Shown here: positions 1-9,012 of the stretch, piece after piece
Position numbering within the stretch: position 1 is the first letter of the stretch
Layout of the letters: every line of letters begins with the position of its first letter
Source: an uncultured Campylobacter sp.
GTDB lineage: Bacteria > Campylobacterota > Campylobacteria > Campylobacterales > Campylobacteraceae
Assembly (NCBI GenBank): GCA_900539255.1
Contig: UQBJ01000002.1
Span: 43,483-107,482, forward strand
DNA length: 64,000 nt
Direction of reading: 5' to 3'
Notes under the pieces: generated by a model
Seen by the model: only the letters and a program-made list of their open reading frames with translations
What the model was told of the DNA's origin: nothing
Database searches by the model: none
Made by a program: the position numbers and the translations under genes

Positions 1-116
1 CAAAGGTTTTTGGTGTGCTAAAAGGCTGAATTTAAGCGAAATTAGTGAGATTTTTTGAATTTAAGCAAAATTTGACTGAAAGAAATTATTTTAAGAATTT
101 TTTAAGTTTATTTGAT

Positions 117-122
117 TATAAT
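117..122 (+). promoter_or_regulatory. -10 box of the ferritin promoter
   Basis: A perfect TATAAT lies about 60 bases upstream of the ferritin start, in AT-rich DNA. The ribosome-binding site AAAGGA sits just before the ATG. No clear -35 box is visible, which is usual for campylobacters. Confidence 0.6.
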
Positions 123-181
123 TACAAACAATTTTTGATATAAAAAATCAAAATTGTAAATTCAATCTCAAAGGATACACA

Positions 182-676
182 ATGCTAACACAAGAAGTTG
201 TAAAAAGGCTGAGCGAACAAGTCGTAAAAGAAATGTTCACTTCAAACCTCTATCTCAGTATGAGTTCTTGGTGTCATACTCATCTTTTTGACGGAGCGGG
301 TGCGTTTTTGTTTGAGCACGCTAATCAAGAAAGCGAACACGCTAGAAAACTCATCACCTACCTGAACGAGACGGATTCAGCGCTCATTTTAAGCGAAATC
401 AAAAAGCCAGAAAGTGAGTTTAAATCCTTGCTAGAAGTCTTTGAAAAAGTGTATGAACACGAACTTCTTGTAACAAAGTCAATCAACGAGCTAGTGGAAT
501 TTACGCTCACGCAAAAAGATTATTCCTCGTTTAATTTTTTGCAATGGTATGTCGCCGAACAGCACGAAGAAGAGGCGTTGTTTAGGGGTATTGTCGATAA
601 GATTAAACTTTGCGGCGAAAATGGCAGTGGATTGTATTTAGCAGACCAGTATATCAAAACGCTAAGTGGCAAATAG
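182..676 (+). CDS. ftn: Non-haem ferritin
   Basis: This is a 164-residue bacterial ferritin, the full length for the family. It stores iron as ferric mineral in a cytoplasmic 24-subunit shell. The ferroxidase-centre residues are all present at the expected places: Glu17, Glu50, His53, Glu94, Gln127 and Glu130. The ATG is preceded by AAAGGATACACA, so the start is secure. The gene stands alone behind its own promoter, with a long inverted repeat after the stop. The family is established to protect against iron-driven oxidative stress; the sequence shows nothing unusual. Confidence 0.95.
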   Translation: MLTQEVVKRLSEQVVKEMFTSNLYLSMSSWCHTHLFDGAGAFLFEHANQESEHARKLITYLNETDSALILSEIKKPESEFKSLLEVFEKVYEHELLVTKSINELVEFTLTQKDYSSFNFLQWYVAEQHEEEALFRGIVDKIKLCGENGSGLYLADQYIKTLSGK

Positions 677-741
677 CCCGAAATTTTTGTGAATTTTTGT
701 AAATGCGTGTGAAATTTTGGTGAATTCTTGTGAATTTTTAT

Positions 742-806
742 AAATTTGCGTGAATTCAAAGCGAAATTCAAGCGAAAATTCGCAAGAAATTCACGCAAAT
801 TTTTGC
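742..806 (+). terminator. Probable terminator after ferritin
   Basis: A perfect 15-base inverted repeat (AAATTTGCGTGAATT at 742-756 and its complement at 788-802) is followed by a short run of T. The loop is about 31 bases and holds a smaller GCGAA/TTCGC hairpin. The whole stretch after ferritin is built of degenerate copies of a GTGAATTTTTGT-like word, so the inverted repeat may partly reflect that. Confidence 0.4.
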
Positions 807-910
807 AAAAAAGAAACGAAATGGGGTAAAAATTCAAGGCTTTTGGCTTTTGTATTTGAATTTAAGGCAAAATGCGCTAAAATCACAATAATTTTTTTAA
901 AGGACGAAAG

Positions 911-1744
911 ATGAGCGGTTTTAGCAAGGATTTTTGGGCGAAAGTAGCGCGAAAAAGCCTGAATTTAAGCCTTTTTAGCGTGGTTTTCATCGCCCTTGCG
1001 TTCAGTGCTTGCAACAAAAAGCACACTCCGCAAAGCAAAGAAGAACTCAAAGAGCTGGTGCGTGATGAGAGTGTGTATCTTGGAGACATTGACACAAGGG
1101 ACATTTTTGATATGAGCGAGCTTTTCGCTGCCGAAAATTGCGAAGTACAGTGCAGGGAAATCCGCACGGATTTCAGTGGGATAGAGCTTTGGGATACGAG
1201 CAGCGTGGAAAGTATGGAGCTTATGTTTAGCGGGGCTACGAGCTTTAACAAAAACCTTAACGAGTGGGACACAAGCAGTGTCAAAACTATGCGCCGTATG
1301 TTTTGGGAAGCCACGCGCTTTAACAAACCCCTAGACAAATGGGACACAAGCAGCGTGGAGGATATGAGCGGTATGTTTTATCAAGCAAAATCCTTTAACC
1401 AACCCATTCAAGGCTGGGACACAGGGGCTGTGCGCGATATGAGCCTTATGTTTGCTGGTGCGGAGGCGTTTAATCAGCCCTTAAACCTTTGGAATGTCGA
1501 AAATGTCGAGGATATGCACGAAATGTTTAGCTTTGCGATAAGTTTTAACCAACCTTTGGACTTGTGGGACATAAGCAAGGTGCGTGATATGAGCGCTATG
1601 TTTCGCCACGCTAGAAACTTCAAACAAGGCTTAAATTCTTGGGGCAACTTACTCAAAGAGGACACAAAAACCGAAAATATCTTTGTCAAATCGCCACTTT
1701 TTAAGGACAAAGCACCAAAATGGCTCAAAGAACGCAGGGTGTAA
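911..1744 (+). CDS. BspA-like (DUF285) repeat lipoprotein
   Basis: This 277-residue protein begins with a signal segment that ends in a lipobox-like FSAC (Cys at about residue 34), so it is probably a lipoprotein on the cell surface or in the periplasm. From about residue 90 to 240 it carries six copies of a 25-residue repeat with the pattern WDTSSVxxMxxMFxxAxxFNQPL. That pattern is the BspA-like DUF285 leucine-rich-type surface repeat. Proteins with such repeats in other bacteria bind host surfaces or other cells, but a role here is inference. The ATG has a good AAAGGACGAAAG ribosome-binding site. Codon use looks like that of the neighbours. Confidence 0.85.
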   Translation: MSGFSKDFWAKVARKSLNLSLFSVVFIALAFSACNKKHTPQSKEELKELVRDESVYLGDIDTRDIFDMSELFAAENCEVQCREIRTDFSGIELWDTSSVESMELMFSGATSFNKNLNEWDTSSVKTMRRMFWEATRFNKPLDKWDTSSVEDMSGMFYQAKSFNQPIQGWDTGAVRDMSLMFAGAEAFNQPLNLWNVENVEDMHEMFSFAISFNQPLDLWDISKVRDMSAMFRHARNFKQGLNSWGNLLKEDTKTENIFVKSPLFKDKAPKWLKERRV

Positions 1745-1864
1745 AGCCTTAAATTTAAGTTTTGCGGGGTTTCGCGCGACAAGAAAATTTGACAAGGAAA
1801 TTTGCTAGGATAAATTTTTTGTCCTTATCCTCAAAAGGCGTTGATTTGCAAAAAGTGCCTGAAT

Positions 1865-2344
1865 TTAGGGCTTTTTGTAGCGCAAGGTTGCGGCGTGAGT
1901 GAGCGCGATGGCTATGGCGTCCGTTATGTCAAGGGGTTTAATGTCTTTTTGTATGCCAAGTAGCCTTTTTACCATAAACGCCACTTGCTCTTTGCTGGCT
2001 TTGCCCTTGCCTGTAACGGCTTTTTTCACTTGCAAGGGAGAATACTCGGCAAATTCGCCGTGAAGTTGCAAAATTTTAAGGCTCAAAGCCCCGCGAAACT
2101 GCGCTAGTTTAAGGACGGACTGGGGATTGTAAGCGTAAAACATACTCTCAATAGCTACCTCATCGAAGCTATGCGCCCCAAATATCAAATCCAAACCCTC
2201 GCAAAGCTCTGTGATTTGGTATTGCAAGGTTGATGGCTTGATTTTGATAAGTCCTGCCTCGATGAGTGAATTTTTGCCCGCATTTGCCTCGATGATAGCG
2301 TAACCGCAAAACCTGCTGCCCGGGTCTATGCCTAAGATTTTCAC
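1865..2344 (-). CDS. ruvC: Holliday junction resolvase RuvC
   Basis: RuvC cuts Holliday junctions during recombinational repair, working with RuvAB. The 159-residue protein has the full family length. The four acidic catalytic residues are recognisable: Asp7 in ILGIDPG, Glu66 in AIESMFY, and Asp139 and Asp142 in LDITDAIA. The start is a GTG preceded on the minus strand by AAAAGG. It is divergent from dnaA across a long non-coding gap, the same neighbourhood as in C. jejuni as I recall it. Confidence 0.95.
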   Translation of the reverse strand: MKILGIDPGSRFCGYAIIEANAGKNSLIEAGLIKIKPSTLQYQITELCEGLDLIFGAHSFDEVAIESMFYAYNPQSVLKLAQFRGALSLKILQLHGEFAEYSPLQVKKAVTGKGKASKEQVAFMVKRLLGIQKDIKPLDITDAIAIALTHAATLRYKKP

Positions 2345-2366
2345 ATTTTTACCTTTTGTTTTTTGT

Positions 2367-2388
2367 GAATTTCACAGCTGTGAAATTC
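2367..2388. promoter_or_regulatory. 22-base perfect palindrome with two inward TTTCACA boxes
   Basis: The half-site GAATTTCACAG is followed directly by its exact complement. Each arm contains TTTCACA, the core of the weak DnaA boxes seen in the dnaA-dnaN gap. It sits 23 bases upstream of the ruvC start, so it could be a DnaA or regulator site controlling ruvC. That role is inference. Confidence 0.4.
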
Positions 2389-2392
2389 TTTT

Positions 2393-2731
2393 AAATTTCG
2401 TGTAGCGAAAGTGCCGACTAGCCACGCTTAAAACAAAAACAAAGCGTAAAAACGAAAGAGACAATTTAGCCCGAAAGAACAAATCCGCTGTAAGCGGATT
2501 AAGTTTCTTTCGTGGATAACTCTTGTCGAAAGAGTTTTTAAAGCTTTGTTTTTGCTATTTGTGAAGTTAAAATCCGCAAAAACACTCTTAAAACATTTCT
2601 TTCAACGCCGTTGCCCACGAGCGGTAACCCAAAATCAAAGATTTTGACCGCTCGGGTCAAAGCGTTTCTCTCAATGTTTTTCGTGTTTTTGCTGAAATTT
2701 TCACAAGTCGCCACTTTCGTTAAGCGAATTT
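2393..2731. other. Large three-way-junction structured element between ruvC and dnaA
   Basis: No gene fits here, but nearly the whole stretch can fold. A closing stem pairs 2406-2419 with 2706-2719 (one C-C mismatch). It encloses two long arms. Arm A runs 2434-2554: CAAAAACAAAGC pairs with GCTTTGTTTTTG, TAAAAAC with GTTTTTA, GACAA with TTGTC, CGAAAGAAC with GTTTCTTTCG, and AATCCGC with GCGGATT at the tip. Arm B runs 2576-2692: GCAAAAACAC pairs with GTGTTTTTGC, AAAACATT with AATGTTTT, AACGC with GCGTT, GAGCGGT with ACCGCTC, and CAAAATC with GATTTTG. Arm A also contains TTATCCACG on the minus strand, one mismatch from a standard DnaA box. It does not contain conserved motifs of RNase P RNA, tmRNA or SRP RNA that I know. 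It could be an RNA or a DNA structure at the origin. Confidence 0.55.
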
Positions 2732-2776
2732 TCGCAAAATGTTTTTTATTGTAACCTTTTTTTATGAATTTTTGGG

Positions 2777-2782
2777 TAAAAT
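2777..2782 (+). promoter_or_regulatory. -10 box of the dnaA promoter
   Basis: TAAAAT after a TTTGGG stretch lies about 40 bases before the dnaA start, a normal distance for a campylobacter promoter. Confidence 0.5.
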
Positions 2783-2821
2783 ATCAGCTTAAAATAAATT
2801 TTTTACCACAAAAGGTTGATT

Positions 2822-4144
2822 TTGGACGCGAGTGCCTTGCTTTCGCACTTCAAAGATGAAGTGTCAAAGAACGAATACGAAAACTACATTAGCTTGCTGA
2901 ATTTTAGCGAAAAAAGCTCAAAGGCTGATTTTTTAGTCTTTACCGCGCCTAACGAGCTGATGGCGAAATTCCTGCAAAGTAAATATGCGGGCAGGCTGGC
3001 TTATTTTTATGAAGTGCAAAGCGGCAATAAAGCCAAAGTGCAAATTCAAAGCGTATTTCAAAAGCCCACAAAAAGCCGCACCAAAGTCGATATAGCTCAA
3101 ATCAAATCCCAAAGCACGATACTCAACCCACTATACACCTTTGAAAACTTTGTCGTTGGGGATTCTAATCAATACGCCTTTACAACCTGCAAAGCCGTAG
3201 CGAACAAAGACAAGCTCGGCAAACTTTACAACCCCATATTTATCTATGGTCCAACGGGGCTTGGCAAAACGCACTTGCTGCAAGCTGTGGGAAATGCGTG
3301 CTTGGAGCTAGGCAAAAAAATCATCTACGCCACGAGCGCGAACTTTATGAACGATTTTACCGCTCATCTTAAAAATTCCACTATGGAAAAATTCCACGAA
3401 AAGTATAGGAATTGTGATGTTTTGCTCATCGATGATGTGCAGTTTTTTGGCAAGACGGATAAAATTCAAGAAGAATTTTTCTTTACTTTCAACGAAGTCA
3501 AAGAGCATTTTGGGCAAATCATAATGACAAGCGATAATCCTCCAAATATGCTCAAAGGCATCACAGAACGCCTTAAATCACGCTTTGCAAACGGCATCAT
3601 CGCTGATATAACCCCGCCTGAATTTGAAACCAAAATGGCGATTATCCGCAAAAAGTGTGAATTTAGCGGTGTGAATTTAGATGATGGAGTCATCACTTAC
3701 ATAGCCACTTCGATGGGCGATAATATAAGAGAAATAGAAGGAATGATAACAAGCCTTAATGCTTACTCGCGGCTCATCAACCAAGAAATCACGCCAGACA
3801 TAGCAAAATCCATAATGAAAGACCACATAAAAGAACAAAAAGAAAGTATTTCCATAGATGACATTTTGGCGGTGGTGTGTAAGGAATTTAACCTAAAATC
3901 AAACGACATTCGCTCAAACAAAAAAACCCAGCAAATCGTTTTGGCAAGGCGGGTTGTGATATATCTTGCAAGAGAGCTTACGGGCGTTTCTATGCCGATT
4001 TTGGCGCGGCTTTTTGCGATGAAAGACCACACAGCCATTTCACATAATGTGAAAAAAATCAACGAAGACATTAAAAATGATGAGAATTTAAGACAACAAA
4101 TCACAGAGTTAAAGAACAAAATTTTAATCAAAAAGCAAAGTTAG
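2822..4144 (+). CDS. dnaA: Chromosomal replication initiator DnaA
   Basis: DnaA binds origin boxes and opens the chromosome at oriC. The 440-residue protein has the N-terminal domain, an AAA+ ATPase with Walker A GPTGLGKTH (about residues 143-151) and Walker B LLIDDVQFF, and a C-terminal helix-turn-helix with the DnaA signature around RLFAMKDHTAISH. Two adjacent TTG codons could start it. The one at 2822 is preferred because AAAGG lies six bases upstream; at 2816 the ribosome-binding site would touch the start codon. It is followed by an origin-like gap and then dnaN. Confidence 0.95.
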   Translation: MDASALLSHFKDEVSKNEYENYISLLNFSEKSSKADFLVFTAPNELMAKFLQSKYAGRLAYFYEVQSGNKAKVQIQSVFQKPTKSRTKVDIAQIKSQSTILNPLYTFENFVVGDSNQYAFTTCKAVANKDKLGKLYNPIFIYGPTGLGKTHLLQAVGNACLELGKKIIYATSANFMNDFTAHLKNSTMEKFHEKYRNCDVLLIDDVQFFGKTDKIQEEFFFTFNEVKEHFGQIIMTSDNPPNMLKGITERLKSRFANGIIADITPPEFETKMAIIRKKCEFSGVNLDDGVITYIATSMGDNIREIEGMITSLNAYSRLINQEITPDIAKSIMKDHIKEQKESISIDDILAVVCKEFNLKSNDIRSNKKTQQIVLARRVVIYLARELTGVSMPILARLFAMKDHTAISHNVKKINEDIKNDENLRQQITELKNKILIKKQS

Positions 4145-4272
4145 TGTGAAAGGCTGTGAAAGTTTTTTTAAAGCGTGTGAAAAAAAGCCGCCACAAAAAT
4201 AAAGTCAAAAAAGAGTTTTTCACATTTTCACATTTGCTATTATTATGGTAAAATAAATTTTAAAAATAACCA
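4145..4272 (+). other. Replication origin (oriC): DnaA boxes, DnaA-trio and AT-rich unwinding region
   Basis: The dnaA-dnaN gap contains five DnaA-box-like motifs: TGTGAAAGG (4145), TGTGAAAGT (4155) and TGTGAAAAA (4176) in one orientation, and TTTTTCACA (4216) and ATTTTCACA (4224) in the other. Directly after the last box and a four-base spacer come CTA TTA TTA (4237-4245), which match the DnaA-trio pattern. Then follows an AT-only stretch to about 4268, a good unwinding element. Epsilonproteobacterial origins are known to use TTTTCACA-type boxes next to dnaA. The TAAAAT at 4249-4254 may also be the dnaN promoter. Confidence 0.8.
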
Positions 4273-4290
4273 CAAGTCGAAAGGACAAAA

Positions 4291-5358
4291 ATGAAGCTCA
4301 GCATCAACAAGGGCATTTTAGAGTCAGCCATAGCCCTTTGCAACGCCTACGCTGACAAAAAGGACAACAGCGCCATCACTTCGCACCTGCTTTTTGAAGC
4401 AAATGACGACAAGCTCGTCATAAAGGCTAGTGATTATGAATTCGGGCTTAGTTATAAGATTAAAAAAATCAAAATCGACAGCAACGGCTTTGCCACAGTG
4501 CAAGCTAAAAGCATAGTCGATATGATTAAAAATCTTGCTAACGAAGACATAGTGCTTGAAACGGTAGAAAACTCACTCTTTATCCGTCAAAAAAGCACAA
4601 AGTATAAGCTCGCTATGTTTAACTACGAGGACTTTCCTAGCTTTCCAAACACCGATGACAAGGACAAATTTGATTTGGATTCGAGTGATTTGAGTCGTAG
4701 CTTGAAAAAGATTTTGCCCGCTGTGGATATAAACAATCCTAAAATATCCCTAAACGGCGCTTTGATTGACATAAAAAGCGATAAAATCAACTTCGTCAGC
4801 ACAGACACCAAGCGTTTAGCCATTTACACGCTTAAAAAGGCTAATGACAAAGAGTTTTCTTTGAGTATCCCCAAAAAAGCCATTATGGAGATGCAAAAGC
4901 TCTTTTACGAAAAAATCGAGCTTTTCTACGGCGATAACATTTTAATCGCCAAAAACGAGAATTTCGAGTTTTTCACCAAGCTCATCAACGACAAATTCCC
5001 AGATTATGAAAAGGTTGTGCCAAAAGAGATAAAACAAAAATTATCCTTTAAAACTGAGGAATTTTTGGATAGTCTCAAAAAAATCAGCGTTGTGGCTGAG
5101 AAGATGAAGCTACATTTTAACAAAAACAAGCTCATCTTTGAGGGCATAAGTTTAGACAATATGGAGGCAAAAACCGAGCTTGACATAGAGTTAAACATAG
5201 AAGAGAGCTTTTCGCTCAATATCAAAATCAAGTATTTGATGGACTTTTTGAATTCCATCGAAAGCGAGGATTTTGAATTTGAAATCAACGAGCCGAATTT
5301 AGCCTTTATCGTGCGTTCAGGCGAGCTTGAAACGATAATAATGCCGGTGATTTTGTAA
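4291..5358 (+). CDS. dnaN: DNA polymerase III sliding clamp (beta subunit)
   Basis: The 355-residue protein is the ring-shaped processivity clamp that tethers polymerase III to DNA. Length and the three-fold clamp layout fit the family; it ends in the typical hydrophobic MPVIL tail. The ATG is preceded by GAAAGGACAAAA. It sits between dnaA and gyrB, the usual initiator region order in campylobacters. Confidence 0.95.
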   Translation: MKLSINKGILESAIALCNAYADKKDNSAITSHLLFEANDDKLVIKASDYEFGLSYKIKKIKIDSNGFATVQAKSIVDMIKNLANEDIVLETVENSLFIRQKSTKYKLAMFNYEDFPSFPNTDDKDKFDLDSSDLSRSLKKILPAVDINNPKISLNGALIDIKSDKINFVSTDTKRLAIYTLKKANDKEFSLSIPKKAIMEMQKLFYEKIELFYGDNILIAKNENFEFFTKLINDKFPDYEKVVPKEIKQKLSFKTEEFLDSLKKISVVAEKMKLHFNKNKLIFEGISLDNMEAKTELDIELNIEESFSLNIKIKYLMDFLNSIESEDFEFEINEPNLAFIVRSGELETIIMPVIL

Positions 5359-5391
5359 ATTTAAGTTTAGATTGAGTGAAATTTGCTTTAA

Positions 5392-7764
<2,373 letters not shown>

Positions 7765-8123
7765 GCGTTTGCTTGGCGCTTTTTCGCGCGGCTTTGCGTG
7801 AGTTTGGCGTGAAAATTTCGGGGCTGAGTTTTGAATTTTAGATTGAGCTGAATTTAAGCCTTAAATTTAGGGATTAGGGCTTAAATTTGACTTGAAATTT
7901 AGGGTTGAGTTTGAAATTTTAATTATGCTTATATGAATTCAGCGTAAATTTTTAGGTTTGAAATTGAATTTAGCTTTGAATTTTTTCAAGGTTGAGCGAG
8001 AAAGTTTCGGGGTTGAGCTTAAATTTTAGCTTGAAAACGAGCGTGCAAATTTGTCATATTGAGCGCAGCGAAATATCCACTCTTTTTGCGCGGGCAAAGG
8101 ACTTTGAAAGCATTGTTTTGCTT
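7765..8123. repeat. Non-coding stretch after gyrB with degenerate repeats
   Basis: No convincing gene. About 7795-7990 is a degenerate tandem array built from words like TTGAATTTTAGNTTGAG and GGGCTTAAATTT. At about 8051-8080 there is a single arm of the palindromic repeat family described at 43042 (TTGTCATATTGAGCGCAGCGAAATATCC). Confidence 0.5.
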
Positions 8124-8200
8124 TGGTATCAAGGGGGAGACTTGAACTCCCGACCTCCGGCTTATGAGACCAGCGCTCTAACCAGCTGAGCTACCCTGAC
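8124..8200 (-). tRNA. tRNA with CAU anticodon (probably Met)
   Basis: The minus strand folds into a complete cloverleaf with acceptor GTCAGGG paired to CCTTGAT, anticodon loop CTCATAA (anticodon CAU) and encoded CCA. It could be elongator Met or the Ile tRNA that reads AUA after lysidine modification; sequence alone does not settle this. It is first of three minus-strand tRNAs in the cluster. Confidence 0.95.
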
Positions 8201-8238
8201 ATTTAACTTGCACGAGGCAAGCTGATATGATAAGTTTA

Positions 8239-8314
8239 TGGTGGAGCATAGCGGGTTCGAACCGCTGACCTCGACGCTGCCAGCGTCGCGCTCTCCCAGC
8301 TGAGCTAATGCCCC
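8239..8314 (-). tRNA. tRNA-Ala (GGC)
   Basis: Complete cloverleaf on the minus strand: acceptor GGGGCAT pairs with ATGCTCC, anticodon stem CGACG/CGTCG encloses CTGGCAG, giving anticodon GGC. CCA is encoded. Confidence 0.95.
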
Positions 8315-8424
8315 ATAAAGCCCTTTTTGCTAAAAGCGTTGCGGACAAACAAAAAGCAAATTATAGCGAAATTTTGCTTAAAAATTCAGCTTTTTGCGTT
8401 AAATTTCTCAAAATTTGATGAATT

Positions 8425-8512
8425 TGGCAGACAGGAAGGGATTTGAACCCTCGAAAGCTTGCACTTTACACGCGTTCCAGGCGTGCTCCTTCAACCACTC
8501 GGACACCTGTCT
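8425..8512 (-). tRNA. tRNA-Ser (GGA)
   Basis: An 88-base class II tRNA on the minus strand with a long variable arm. Acceptor AGACAGG pairs with CCTGTCT, anticodon stem CACGC/GCGTG encloses CTGGAAC (anticodon GGA). The discriminator base is G and CCA is encoded, as expected for serine tRNAs. Confidence 0.95.
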
Positions 8513-8649
8513 ATAAAAAATTTAAGCAAAATTTGACAATTTTTAGCAAAATCAACCAAAATTGTAGCAAAATAATGTATAATTTTAACTTGTTTTTGCA
8601 AAATTCACAAAGAAAGCTCGCAAAAGCGAAGCCTTGCTCGCTCAAATGT

Positions 8650-8725
8650 GGTTCCGTAGCTCAGTTGGTAGAGCACCACCTTGACATGGTGGTGGTCGTT
8701 GGTTCAAGTCCAATCGGAGCCACCA
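8650..8725 (+). tRNA. tRNA-Val (GAC)
   Basis: Complete cloverleaf on the plus strand: acceptor GGTTCCG pairs with CGGAGCC, anticodon stem CCACC/GGTGG encloses TTGACAT (anticodon GAC). CCA is encoded. It is the only member of this cluster on the plus strand. Confidence 0.95.
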
Positions 8726-8827
8726 TTTACCTTTACTTAAACTTTCTTTCGTTTTCAAATCTTGCTTTTAAATGACTATATATTAAGCTCCAAAATGTTT
8801 TTTGATAGTCTTTAATTCTTTTTGTGT

Positions 8828-8902
8828 TATAATCGTTTGCAAATCATTATAGGACTAATTAAGGAACTAGACATTTTATTAAGGGACTAGTTCCTAGCAA
8901 AC
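8828..8902 (+). other. Promoter-like TATAAT followed by a nested inverted repeat
   Basis: TATAAT at 8828-8833 is followed by GTTTGC (8835-8840), which pairs with GCAAAC (8897-8902). Inside, AGGAACTAG (8862-8870) pairs exactly with CTAGTTCCT (8887-8895). No reading frame fits. It may be a small RNA, or a folded repeat in the tRNA-por gap. Confidence 0.3.
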
Positions 8903-9012
8903 ACTATAAAATGGCATATTAACAAAGATAGCATAGGCAAAGCTATAAAAATTCAGGCTCAAAAAGCGAAATGCCCTTAAATTTAGGGCAAATTCCGCTT
9001 TTTGTAAGGCTT

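Noticed and set aside
2518..2540. Terminator hairpin AACTCTT/AAGAGTT with T run
   Set aside because: The same bases pair better within the long arm A of the folded element; the small hairpin is a weaker alternative.
8443..8775. Open frame across tRNA-Ser and tRNA-Val
   Set aside because: It is made of two tRNA genes read through; tRNAs explain the sequence.
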